DNA of 64,000 nt from a virus. The position numbers were made by a program, and so were the translations under genes. The notes below the pieces were generated by a model, which did not search any database, was not told the origin of the DNA, and was given only the letters and a program-made list of their open reading frames with translations. The stretch is from positions 1 to 64,000 of IMG/VR virus record IMGVR_UViG_3300028025_002058. One strand, given 5' to 3'. Shown here piece by piece: positions 12,667 through 19,617 of this stretch; positions within the stretch are counted from its first letter, which is position 1; each line of letters begins with the position of its first letter.

Positions 12667-13133
12667 TTTGACTCCACATGGGTTGGCCAATAATAACTAC
12701 ATGCTTCGCAACAGGTATATCCAAGTTCACGATAATCTGAATACTCATTATAAAAATAATAAGACTCTGGATCTTTTTCGAACAACCTGCCCTTGTGTGT
12801 GTAATGAAGCTTGTCATCGCCTAACCACCATGGCTTGTCTGACTCCAGCATCATAAAGTGTTCTTGGTAGATATCATCAAATGTTTGTCTTGTGCTATTC
12901 TTATAGCCACGCATAATGATCTCTTTAATTATTGCTTCATTGTATGTAAACAGCCAGTCTTCATGGCCATTCCACATTTTTACTGCTGGATGATTTTTCC
13001 ATGCACCTGAACTATAAAGTCCAGCCAAAGATTTAAGAACCTGTAGGTTCTCTACGCTTTGTTTAATTAAACGCTTACGATCTAAATGCTTTGCTGTTTC
13101 GGCAAAGTCCGCCTCTGGTAAGAATGTTTGCAT
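12663..13133 (-). CDS. Pyrimidine-dimer glycosylase-like protein, MSMEG_6728 type (156 aa)
   Basis: Begins MQTFLPEADFAETAKHLDR with KRLIKQSVENLQVL and NHPAVKMWNGHEDWL, the signature of the actinobacterial MSMEG_6728 family related to T4 endonuclease V (pyrimidine dimer DNA glycosylase). The conserved Gln2/Thr3-Arg-Lys-Gln and HPA residues are present. A Cys pair (CCEAC) near the end is extra. UV-damage repair is the likely role, useful in sunlit water. A leaderless promoter precedes ATG 13133. Confidence 0.7.
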   Translation of the reverse strand: MQTFLPEADFAETAKHLDRKRLIKQSVENLQVLKSLAGLYSSGAWKNHPAVKMWNGHEDWLFTYNEAIIKEIIMRGYKNSTRQTFDDIYQEHFMMLESDKPWWLGDDKLHYTHKGRLFEKDPESYYFYNEYSDYRELGYTCCEACSYYWPTHVESK

Positions 13134-13169
13134 GATACCTATTCTACTAAATAGTTAAAGGCTAGTCAA
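13133..13169 (-). promoter_or_regulatory. Leaderless promoter of the 13133 gene
   Basis: Reverse strand TTGACT (13169-13164), 17-base spacer, TAGAAT (13146-13141), then seven bases to ATG 13133. No SD. Confidence 0.7.
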
Positions 13170-13171
13170 CA

Positions 13172-13384
13172 CTAGTCTTGCTTTTGTAACTCTTCTGCTG
13201 CTTCGTTAATCTTATCCATATACATTTGAATAACGAAGATGGTTGTCTCAGCAGCATTTGCTGCTAATGGAGCTAGTGCCTCATCTGTTTGTTGATCTTG
13301 TGGGACATTGTTAACCCATTTTTGAAATAAGGCTAACTTGATATCATCAATAATTCCCTCAAGAATTGTTACCTGCTTACCCAT
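13172..13384 (-). CDS. Small helical hypothetical protein (70 aa)
   Basis: Overlaps the subtilase stop by eight bases, so it is probably co-expressed with it. Helical, begins MGKQVTILEGIIDDIKLALF; no Cys or membrane span. Possibly a protease partner, only by position. Confidence 0.55.
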   Translation of the reverse strand: MGKQVTILEGIIDDIKLALFQKWVNNVPQDQQTDEALAPLAANAAETTIFVIQMYMDKINEAAEELQKQD

Positions 13385-14309
13385 TTAGTGCTCCTTGTAG
13401 GTTAATTAGCTTTCCACCAGTAATTTTTGAATTAGTTGTTGGAGTAGCAGTTTTAGAAATCAAATCATAAATTTGAGCGTATGTTAGATTTGGTTTTGCT
13501 GCTTTAATTGTTGCCCATTGTGTGGCAGCAATTACTGTTGCTGCAGATGTTCCTGCAACGTTTATTACTTTATTGCCTACTGTTGTTGCTCTTGTTGTTC
13601 CTAGAGCAAAGAAGTCTGTGAGGACTTGATCATGATTTGAATAGATAGCAATACTTCCTGCAGGCATAGTTGCTCCTATGGCAACTGAGGCTGGAATGCA
13701 TGCTGGCCAATCAATTTTTACATAGTCACGAGCATTACCTGTTGGCAAAAATACTGGGACTCCAGCATCCATCAAAGTCTTGATCTTACTTTCTGTAATT
13801 GGAGTCTTAGGGCAATAGTCTGAGCTTGCTGTAAGATTGTGGTGTCCTTGAGACATAGATACAGACTGAATGTTAAATCTATCCTTATTACGAATTACCC
13901 AATCCAGTGCATTATAAACTGTTGCTTCACCAGTTGCCTGTCTTAGTCCTTTTGAATTGGCTCCAACAATACGAACAAACACGATATTAATATTTGGATT
14001 AGTTGCGACTGCAATTGATGCCATTTCAGTTCCGTGACTGAATCCGTTACTTGAAATCCATTCAGGTTTAATTACGGAAGAGCTTACACCTTCCATTTCA
14101 GATAAACCATTTGGACATGAAGCCCATTGAGTAACGCATGCCTCAAAAAGAATTCTATCCTTGAAAATTGGAAGTGATGTATCTAATGCTGTATCAAGGA
14201 TAGCAATAGTTGGGTTGCCTACAGTTTTATTCTGTACGGATGCCGCTTGTGCGGATATAGGTGTGATTAATGAGACGGCTAATATAACCGATAGTATTTT
14301 TTTATTCAT
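13377..14309 (-). CDS. Secreted subtilisin-like serine protease (310 aa)
   Basis: Signal peptide MNKKILSVILAVSLITPISA. S8 catalytic triad: Asp in PTIAILDTALD (about residue 39), His in GFSHGTEMA (about 92), Ser in NVAGTSAAT (about 255), with the GxxxPxGNAR-type oxyanion region as PVFLPTGNARDY. No propeptide of normal length. Chymotrypsin-like specificity cannot be read. Expressed from its own leaderless consensus promoter. A phage-encoded exported protease might trim host surface proteins or block superinfection; that is inference. Confidence 0.85.
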   Translation of the reverse strand: MNKKILSVILAVSLITPISAQAASVQNKTVGNPTIAILDTALDTSLPIFKDRILFEACVTQWASCPNGLSEMEGVSSSVIKPEWISSNGFSHGTEMASIAVATNPNINIVFVRIVGANSKGLRQATGEATVYNALDWVIRNKDRFNIQSVSMSQGHHNLTASSDYCPKTPITESKIKTLMDAGVPVFLPTGNARDYVKIDWPACIPASVAIGATMPAGSIAIYSNHDQVLTDFFALGTTRATTVGNKVINVAGTSAATVIAATQWATIKAAKPNLTYAQIYDLISKTATPTTNSKITGGKLINLQGALNG

Positions 14310-14344
14310 ATGCTTATAATACTAAATAAAAAAGTGGCTGTCAA
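14309..14344 (-). promoter_or_regulatory. Leaderless consensus promoter of the subtilase gene
   Basis: Reverse strand TTGACA (14344-14339), 17-base spacer, TATTAT (14321-14316), six bases to ATG 14309. Confidence 0.82.
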
Positions 14345-14348
14345 TACC

Positions 14349-14519
14349 CTACTTATTCTTATTTAGTTTAGCATCATACCATTTACCAGCGTCCATATCT
14401 GGACCCTTTACTTTATTTTCTTCTAGCAATAAAGTAACTGCTGTATTTAGGTATTCAATTTGGAACTGCATTCTAAGCATTTCCATCTCAAGTAATCTTA
14501 TTCTGTCTGACTTTCTCAT
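14349..14519 (-). CDS. Small coiled-coil protein (56 aa)
   Basis: ATG 14519 overlaps the upstream stop (ATGA); stop TAG 14349-14351. Sequence MRKSDRIRLLEMEMLRMQFQ continues as a heptad-like helix, then a basic end KLNKNK. Function unknown. Confidence 0.6.
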   Translation of the reverse strand: MRKSDRIRLLEMEMLRMQFQIEYLNTAVTLLLEENKVKGPDMDAGKWYDAKLNKNK

Positions 14520-14833
14520 TCCTGACTCTCTCTATCTAGTGGAGTGGGTGCCGTTGCTAAATTACCACACTCAACGCATTCCATATCTAGGAAATATGTT
14601 GCAATTTCATAGTTATCAAATACGGCTCTAATGTAAAAAACCTGTGATCCGCAAATGCACTCGTGTGTTGGAGTGCCACGAAGATCCATCCCTGAGACCA
14701 TTTGGTCTTGACGGGCTTGCTCTACATCATTTTTATCAAAAACTAGTACGTCATACCTATTAAAAAATTGATGCACAGCTTTAGCACTAAGCAATCCTGC
14801 TATTAGTAACGATAATCGATTTGCCCACTTCAT
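14516..14833 (-). CDS. Membrane-anchored zinc-ribbon protein (105 aa)
   Basis: N-terminal hydrophobic stretch (RLSLLIAGLLSAKAV) followed by a soluble part with ECICGSQVF and MECVECGNLA, two Cys pairs typical of a zinc ribbon. A consensus leaderless promoter precedes ATG 14833. Not assigned to a named family. Confidence 0.6.
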   Translation of the reverse strand: MKWANRLSLLIAGLLSAKAVHQFFNRYDVLVFDKNDVEQARQDQMVSGMDLRGTPTHECICGSQVFYIRAVFDNYEIATYFLDMECVECGNLATAPTPLDRESQE

Positions 14834-14868
14834 AAATCTATTATACTCTAGACTTCAATAATTGTAAA
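14833..14868 (-). promoter_or_regulatory. Leaderless promoter of the 14833 gene
   Basis: Reverse strand TTTACA (14868-14863), 17-base spacer, TATAAT (14845-14840), six bases to ATG 14833. It lies over the 3' end of the Ntn-hydrolase gene. Confidence 0.8.
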
Positions 14869-15414
14869 GGGGCCTCTTACGCTCATGATAAATTTTGCTG
14901 AAGCTTCTAAAGCCATTCTAACACGCTTACGTGGAGTCTTAATCTGTGCTGTAGAATGAAATGAGCCTAGGGCTACCTGTTGTCCGCTTCCTTCTGCCAT
15001 ATACATAACATCTGCTTCGCCTATGTGAAAGTCCATATCCATTGTGAATATTCTTCCAGTACCAGCAACTGCTACTAAAAAGATTCCGCCTTCATCGCCA
15101 TCTTCAGTTCCAGAACCAAAATTACCGTATCCGTGCTCTTTAAAAACTTCCTTAACTGAATCAACAAACTTAGTTCTCATAAATTTATCTAAGTTTTTAT
15201 TTCCAGCAGTAGGGACATATTTTGGTGGGGTCCAATTAAATTGAAGTATCTGACCCATTCTAAAAGAGTCTGTAAAGCCAATACCAAACTGCCCAACTTT
15301 AAATACCTTTGGATCAGTTCTTTGAACGATTAAGCCAGTTTTATCATCAGATGCAGCGGCGTCTCCGCCAAGGTACACCTTGTTCTCATGGATTAGGGCT
15401 ACTATACAGGTCAT
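14848..15414 (-). CDS. Proteasome/HslV-like Ntn-hydrolase (188 aa)
   Basis: MTCIVALI...VYLGGDAAAS is the N-terminus of proteasome-beta/HslV-type peptidases: Met removal would expose Thr2 as nucleophile, with the GGD Asp and a Lys in the RTDPKVFKV stretch completing the site. The GIGFTDSFRMGQIL segment corresponds to the HslV AGFAG...F..LF region. Length fits a single beta subunit. No HslU-like ATPase is in the window, so it might act alone, as Anbu-like rings do, or use a host unfoldase. Leaderless promoter. Confidence 0.75.
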   Translation of the reverse strand: MTCIVALIHENKVYLGGDAAASDDKTGLIVQRTDPKVFKVGQFGIGFTDSFRMGQILQFNWTPPKYVPTAGNKNLDKFMRTKFVDSVKEVFKEHGYGNFGSGTEDGDEGGIFLVAVAGTGRIFTMDMDFHIGEADVMYMAEGSGQQVALGSFHSTAQIKTPRKRVRMALEASAKFIMSVRGPFTIIEV

Positions 15415-15450
15415 ATATACCAGTATACTATTTTTAAAATTCTCTGTCCA
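15414..15450 (-). promoter_or_regulatory. Leaderless promoter of the Ntn-hydrolase gene
   Basis: Reverse strand TGGACA (15450-15445), 17-base spacer, TATACT (15427-15422), seven bases to ATG 15414. Confidence 0.75.
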
Positions 15451-15763
15451 GTGACTCTAAATCCTCTATATGGTGATCAATAAAAGACAATTTAAGCATA
15501 GTTTCCTCAAGCTCAGATTTGACTGATATTAGCTCCTGAATGGCATTATAATATTTATCTTTCCATTCGGTCAAATCACGCTCAAGTTTATATAGCGATA
15601 TCTTTAGATCTTTAATTTCTAGCTTTAATTGATCCTGCTCACGCTCAGCCTGACGAACTTTTTCTTTCCTGTTGTCTCTTAAGCCAGCAATAATTGCCGT
15701 TCCCATTCCGCTCAAAATAGCTGCAGAAATAGCAATTATAATAGATGTATAATTTAGATTCAT
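15434..15763 (-). CDS. Membrane-anchored long coiled-coil protein (109 aa)
   Basis: One transmembrane segment near the N-terminus (TSIIIAISAAILSGMGTAII) then a continuous charged helix (about residues 30-100). The topology resembles i-spanin or membrane-tethered scaffold proteins, though it is not adjacent to the endolysin. TATAAT on the reverse strand (15778-15773) lies nine bases before ATG 15763. Confidence 0.6.
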   Translation of the reverse strand: MNLNYTSIIIAISAAILSGMGTAIIAGLRDNRKEKVRQAEREQDQLKLEIKDLKISLYKLERDLTEWKDKYYNAIQELISVKSELEETMLKLSFIDHHIEDLESLDREF

Positions 15764-15792
15764 GATAAACTAATTATACAGTAATATGATGC

Positions 15793-16029
15793 CTAAATAA
15801 GAAGCTCAGATGCTGTGATTTCGTTACCTAAATATCGCCTTTTAATAATAAACTCCTTGACATGGTCTGGCCCGTTAGATCTTCCAGATAAAATTACAAC
15901 CCATCTAGGTTCTAGTTTAGCAGAACTACATGTCTCACATACCAATAGGTTAATTGGCAATAGGGAAGACTTCTTAACATCTAATTTATTCTTTGACTTA
16001 TTGCAACTGTAACATAAAATTTTTTCCAT
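15793..16029 (-). CDS. Conserved phage CxxC protein (78 aa)
   Basis: Pattern ILCYSCNKSKNKL, SSLLPINLLVCETC, EPRWVVILSGR and KRRYLGNEITASELL is a recurring actinophage family with two CxxC pairs forming a zinc ribbon and a basic C-terminus. Overlaps the upstream stop by one base. Function unknown, possibly nucleic-acid binding. Confidence 0.7.
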   Translation of the reverse strand: MEKILCYSCNKSKNKLDVKKSSLLPINLLVCETCSSAKLEPRWVVILSGRSNGPDHVKEFIIKRRYLGNEITASELLI

Positions 16030-16229
16030 TAATTTGATTCCTCAATATGCTTAAATACTATCTCGTCTACTATAGTAAAATCTTCATTTTCCATAAGTTC
16101 GCTGTACTCTATTCCATCTTCTTTTTTATAGTTAACAATGGATGCATATGCACCAAGACTTTCTACTGTTCCGTGACATTGTTCTGAATGAATAAACACA
16201 ATATGTGTTGTATCATAGTACTCTTTCAC
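16029..16229 (-). CDS. Conserved phage hypothetical protein (66 aa), GTG start
   Basis: QCHGTVESLGAYASIVNY followed by YSELMENEDFTIVDEIVF is a conserved beta-rich actinophage small protein. GTG 16229 is preceded by GGAGG at nine bases and overlaps the upstream gene. Role unknown. Confidence 0.65.
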   Translation of the reverse strand: MKEYYDTTHIVFIHSEQCHGTVESLGAYASIVNYKKEDGIEYSELMENEDFTIVDEIVFKHIEESN

Positions 16230-16539
16230 TAGGCTTGCCCTCCAACTCGCATCTTACTCCATATGATTCAAGCAGGCGCTTGATTTTTGTTACATAATCA
16301 ATAACCATTTCTTTTTTAGTTCCTTCAAACTGTAAAAAATTATCTTCATATAGTCTTAATGCTAGGAAGTCTGGATACATTACAACATCCATTAGAAGCA
16401 TTGATGGCTTCTTGACTTGGTGTACTGCCTTTTTCATCTCTTCGTTATAAAATACTGGCTTATTTGGCTCACCAGTCCACTGGTTAATGCCATACTTAAA
16501 ATGTTTTCTTAAAGCCTCTTCGCTTTTGTCAATGAACAT
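16213..16539 (-). CDS. Conserved phage hypothetical protein (108 aa)
   Basis: Centre MLLMDVVMYPDFLALRLYED with FLQFEGTKKEMVIDYV; alpha/beta, no Cys cluster. It sits between WhiB and the small conserved genes with short overlaps on both sides, suggesting one operon from the 17093 promoter. Not recognised beyond that. Confidence 0.6.
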   Translation of the reverse strand: MFIDKSEEALRKHFKYGINQWTGEPNKPVFYNEEMKKAVHQVKKPSMLLMDVVMYPDFLALRLYEDNFLQFEGTKKEMVIDYVTKIKRLLESYGVRCELEGKPSERVL

Positions 16540-16840
16540 TTTTCTTTTTCAACCTCTTCCAGGTATCCGCTGTTTTATGTAGATTTTTAGATTTATCTAT
16601 AGATCCTGAGCTAAGGTAAACTCCACCCCAGATTCCATATTCATTTCCCTCTACTCCAGTTTCATAACACATATTAATAACTGGACAACTTAAACACATC
16701 TCGTCAATGTTCTTTGCAATATTTGAATCAGCTTCATATTTTTCATAAAATAAATTAGTGTCCATTCCTCTACATATAGCAAGGTGGAACCAATCTAGAT
16801 CATCTGTATCTATGCCTAATTCATTTAAAATGTCTGACAT
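16529..16840 (-). CDS. whiB: WhiB-family iron-sulfur transcription factor (103 aa)
   Basis: Four Cys in WhiB spacing: AICRG, then about 29 residues, MCLSCPVINMC (C-x2-C-x5-C). They ligate a 4Fe-4S cluster. The GNEYGIWGGVYL turn contains the family GIWGG loop that contacts the sigma factor, and a basic C-terminus (WKRLKKK) would bind DNA. Start ATG 16840 preferred; upstream alternatives extend into the previous gene. A phage WhiB can redirect or repress host sigma-A transcription. Confidence 0.87.
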   Translation of the reverse strand: MSDILNELGIDTDDLDWFHLAICRGMDTNLFYEKYEADSNIAKNIDEMCLSCPVINMCYETGVEGNEYGIWGGVYLSSGSIDKSKNLHKTADTWKRLKKKNVH

Positions 16841-17048
16841 ACTTTGTGGGCAACTTCCATATTCCGTTACTGTTAACAGCAATTCTATCTGCTGTCCCCC
16901 AAGCGTTCTCTCTGAACATGCCCTTTATGTTTGTAAATCCACTACTGTCTTTTTTCCAAATAATGAGATCGTAATTCTCCCAGTATGGAGTTATATTTTT
17001 AGCCTTCTTTATAAAGACTTCGACACCTAGTTCTGTTAAATTTAACAT
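16821..17048 (-). CDS. Conserved actinophage hypothetical protein (75 aa)
   Basis: YDLIIWKKDSSGFTNIKGMF then ENAWGTADRIAVNSNG-IWKLP is a conserved pattern in actinophages. First gene behind the promoter at 17088-17117, with AAGGA near ATG 17048; overlaps whiB by 20 bases. Function unknown. Confidence 0.65.
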   Translation of the reverse strand: MLNLTELGVEVFIKKAKNITPYWENYDLIIWKKDSSGFTNIKGMFRENAWGTADRIAVNSNGIWKLPTKYVRHFK

Positions 17049-17066
17049 TTTTCCTTAAACATAAAA

Positions 17067-17117
17067 CGTAGCATCCCACTGATATATATTATACAGGAAA
17101 TGCTACGGCTATGTCAA
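17067..17117 (-). promoter_or_regulatory. Promoter of the whiB operon within an inverted repeat
   Basis: Reverse strand TTGACA (17117-17112), 18-base spacer, TATAAT (17093-17088). The -10 box and start are flanked by an 8-bp inverted repeat CGTAGCAT/ATGCTACG (17067-17074 and 17100-17107). The repeat could be an operator or, followed by TTTT on the reverse strand, a terminator for the 17121 gene. Confidence 0.75.
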
Positions 17118-17120
17118 TGC

Positions 17121-18053
17121 CTATTTAAGAAAAGTTCCATCCCATATGGACTTTTTAACTTGATCTGCTTCTGATAAATCTTCTGCTTTTTCTACTGGGA
17201 CACAATTAGGCACCATACGGCCATTCTTTTCTTTCATGCCTCGTTGAGTATATCCAGACCAGCATGCCTTTTCCATATTGTCCCATTTATCTTCGTCTTC
17301 ATTATCTGACTCGTAAGACTTGCTCATTTCTTCTGAGCATTTTGAGCACTTATCGCATGTTACATTCTCTGCCTTGCATGTCTCGCAACCACAATTTTCA
17401 TATGCTTTTGAAATTGGCCAATTAACTTCATTCTTCATTGGATCTCCAATAGGAGCTGGGTTAGATGAATTTGCGTCTTCTGATTCCATTTCCGTTGTAT
17501 CTGACTCTTCTTCTGAGTCCTCTTCTTCTGGCACTTCAATCATGCCTTCAATTGCTTCCATAAGATGCTCAATAACCATTCCAAGCTGTTCTTTTGTGAT
17601 CTCTGGGCGCAAAGCCTTTGTAATCTCTTCGTCATCTGGAATTTCTACTACTGTATCTGCTGGATTAACTACATCATCTAGTATATCTTTAATTTCTTCT
17701 ACTAATTCATTTGTTGTAAGTGATTTCTTCATATTTTTCTCTCTCTCTACTATTTTACGAGACCAAGAGAATCCTGCATCCCCGCCCCATGCTAACCACA
17801 TAATCTTACCATTTGAAGGATTTTCTGCGTTATCCCAATCCTTACCCTTTTTATCTACTTCATGACGTGAGAAGAATGAATACATACGCTTAACTGTAGA
17901 AAGGCTAAGAGTCTCTCCACGAGATAATTGTCCTGCACGAGTCCAGCCAACTGCAGTTCCTGCACCTTTAGCCTTACCCTGCTCTTTTAGTTTAATAGCA
18001 CGACGGGCTGCTGACTGCATCCCAGATGTTGGCTTGTATCCTTCTTTTGCCAT
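17121..18053 (-). CDS. Phage head-associated-like protein with WGGDAG module and Cys-rich tail (310 aa)
   Basis: The first 105 residues carry a widespread phage module: SAARRAIKLKEQG, VGWTRAGQLSRGE, TVKRMYSFFSRHEVDK and the signature IMWLAWGGDAGFSWSRK. The middle is acidic. The end has CGCETC, CDKCSKC and a MKEKNGRMVPNCVPV motif often seen at the ends of phage head proteins. Exact role unclear; in other phages the module is fused to head or protease proteins. SD GGAG before ATG 18053. Confidence 0.6.
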   Translation of the reverse strand: MAKEGYKPTSGMQSAARRAIKLKEQGKAKGAGTAVGWTRAGQLSRGETLSLSTVKRMYSFFSRHEVDKKGKDWDNAENPSNGKIMWLAWGGDAGFSWSRKIVEREKNMKKSLTTNELVEEIKDILDDVVNPADTVVEIPDDEEITKALRPEITKEQLGMVIEHLMEAIEGMIEVPEEEDSEEESDTTEMESEDANSSNPAPIGDPMKNEVNWPISKAYENCGCETCKAENVTCDKCSKCSEEMSKSYESDNEDEDKWDNMEKACWSGYTQRGMKEKNGRMVPNCVPVEKAEDLSEADQVKKSIWDGTFLK

Positions 18054-18054
18054 A

Positions 18055-18198
18055 TTATTTCTCCTTTACGCTAAGGACTTTAACGTTTTTAATTTCATCA
18101 TCTACACCAAAAATATCATTGGCATAATCGACTGCATCTTCTGAAGAAAATGCTTCTACTTCAGCATCAACCTCAAGCTTGATTTTATAAGTATTCAT
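18055..18198 (-). CDS. Small hypothetical protein (47 aa)
   Basis: ATG 18198, stop TAA 18055-18057, one base before the next gene's ATG. Begins MNTYKIKLEVDAEVEAFSSE, one strand-helix-strand unit (beta-alpha-beta). Function unknown. Confidence 0.6.
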   Translation of the reverse strand: MNTYKIKLEVDAEVEAFSSEDAVDYANDIFGVDDEIKNVKVLSVKEK

Positions 18199-18199
18199 T

Positions 18200-18796
18200 T
18201 TACTTTCCGCAGGTTGGGCATGCTCCAGCAGATGTTACTGTTGGCTTTGCTGCTCCTCCAGATTTAAACTTTGGTCGTCCAAATCCTACTATAGAAACCT
18301 GTACTCCTGCTTTATTTTTCTTAAAAGCACGAAGTTGTTTGCAAGCCTCTCCGCCATTTCTTTGGCTTCCAGACTTCTTTGAAGAAGTATTTCCTTCAAT
18401 ACACCATACTGTTCCATCTTCGTTATCTTCAATAACAATTCCTACGTGAGAAATTCTATCGACACCGTCTGAGGGGAAATCAAAATAGGCGATATCTCCT
18501 GGTTCTGGATCTGCAATATCTCCGTCAATCCATGCGCCAGCCTTTTTAAATGCTGCTGCTCCGCCTGGTGTATAAACAGTATTAGGAATTTTTACGGATG
18601 CCTCGTTCCCGCACCAATTAACGAAACTTCCGCACCATGGTTGAAAGTTAGCTTTTGTAAATGCGCCATACTTTGTCTCATTATCTTTAGGACCTTCAAT
18701 GTATCCTACTTGAGACTTAGCAACTTGAATTAATCTAGCAACTGATCCTGCTGGAGCTTTTGCTGTTTCTGCTGGGACTGGAAAATCTTGTGACAT
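18200..18796 (-). CDS. Endolysin, CHAP-type peptidoglycan hydrolase (198 aa)
   Basis: A CHAP/NlpC-P60-like fold: catalytic Cys in QPWCGSFVNWC (Cys55) and His in DRISHVGIVIED (about residue 118), with IEGNTS as the polar third site. Cleaves peptide bonds in the cell wall to release virions. No signal peptide, so a holin is needed; the 18799 gene fits. C-terminal linker ends in ACPTCGK, a Cys pair that may bind zinc. Confidence 0.85.
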   Translation of the reverse strand: MSQDFPVPAETAKAPAGSVARLIQVAKSQVGYIEGPKDNETKYGAFTKANFQPWCGSFVNWCGNEASVKIPNTVYTPGGAAAFKKAGAWIDGDIADPEPGDIAYFDFPSDGVDRISHVGIVIEDNEDGTVWCIEGNTSSKKSGSQRNGGEACKQLRAFKKNKAGVQVSIVGFGRPKFKSGGAAKPTVTSAGACPTCGK

Positions 18797-18798
18797 AA

Positions 18799-19209
18799 TT
18801 AATTCTTATCCCAATCTGTATCAACTGGTTGCTCTGCTGGCATTGCACCATCAGGCTTTGCTGCTAAACGTGCTGCAGTTGCATCAATCTCTGCTTCAAG
18901 CTTTTTGTCTGCTTGTGTATTCTTAGCATCCATCTCTTTATTATCGAGTTGAGCCTTCATAATATCTTTAGCACCTGACTGACCAATTAGAAGACCAGCA
19001 AGTGTTCCTGTAATAAATGTAGCAACTGAACCAAGAACATTAAAGAACATTTTATCATTCTCTGATTGTCCGCCGATTGGCTGTGTTACGAAAATAAGAG
19101 CATAAAGAATGCCCAATGATGTGCACAAAAGGATTGTGCCTAATGTAATTCCTAAAATAAACTTTAATCTAGCGTCCAAATCTTGTGGACTTAGTCTTTC
19201 TCTAGCCAT
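18799..19209 (-). CDS. Putative holin (136 aa)
   Basis: Two hydrophobic segments (about residues 14-40 and 56-78: ILGITLGTILLCTSLGILYA and VLGSVATFITGTLAGLLIGQ) followed by a charged helix. Start ATG 19209 preferred, overlapping the lipoprotein stop. Located immediately upstream of the endolysin in the same operon, the usual holin position. Would form pores timing endolysin release. Confidence 0.65.
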   Translation of the reverse strand: MARERLSPQDLDARLKFILGITLGTILLCTSLGILYALIFVTQPIGGQSENDKMFFNVLGSVATFITGTLAGLLIGQSGAKDIMKAQLDNKEMDAKNTQADKKLEAEIDATAARLAAKPDGAMPAEQPVDTDWDKN

Positions 19210-19420
19210 TTGGTGTACCTGTTTCAGTCGTTGTAATTTGATCTTTACCAATTACATCTTTAGTGCATGTGCCTGTTGCTTCACAAATTGGTGGATTGCA
19301 TTCCGCCTTCTCCCAATTAGCAGGGTCCTGGCATGGGTATCTATAAAAACCTTGATACCCACAGCTAGTTAATGATAGCATTAAGAGACCTGACAAAGCA
19401 ATAGCAGTTATTCTTTTCAT
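19202..19420 (-). CDS. Phage lipoprotein (72 aa)
   Basis: Signal peptide with lipobox LSLTSCGYQG. The mature part YRYPCQDPANWEKAECNPP is a conserved Cys-rich pattern in actinophage lysis regions. Exposed outside the membrane, it may act in lysis or superinfection exclusion; undetermined. Confidence 0.7.
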   Translation of the reverse strand: MKRITAIALSGLLMLSLTSCGYQGFYRYPCQDPANWEKAECNPPICEATGTCTKDVIGKDQITTTETGTPNG

Positions 19421-19434
19421 ACCACTATTATACC

Positions 19435-19617
19435 CTACTCTGATTCTTTATTTCTAGCAGGGCTTGTGACTACCCATAGAGCTGTTGTGGCTATAATTCC
19501 ATAGCCTACTATAGTCTTTGCGCTTCCGTCCAAAACGACCCAAGCAATGAACATACCAAGAAGGGTCCAAGCTTGATCAATTAGATCCTTGATTATATTT
19601 TTTAGTATTCTTACCAT
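19435..19617 (-). CDS. Small two-span membrane protein (60 aa)
   Basis: Two hydrophobic segments (WTLLGMFIAWVVL and IVGYGIIATTALWVV) with a charged N-terminus. SD GGAGG before ATG 19617, overlapping the giant upstream gene. Could be a second holin or antiholin, given its place in the lysis cassette. Confidence 0.6.
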   Translation of the reverse strand: MVRILKNIIKDLIDQAWTLLGMFIAWVVLDGSAKTIVGYGIIATTALWVVTSPARNKESE

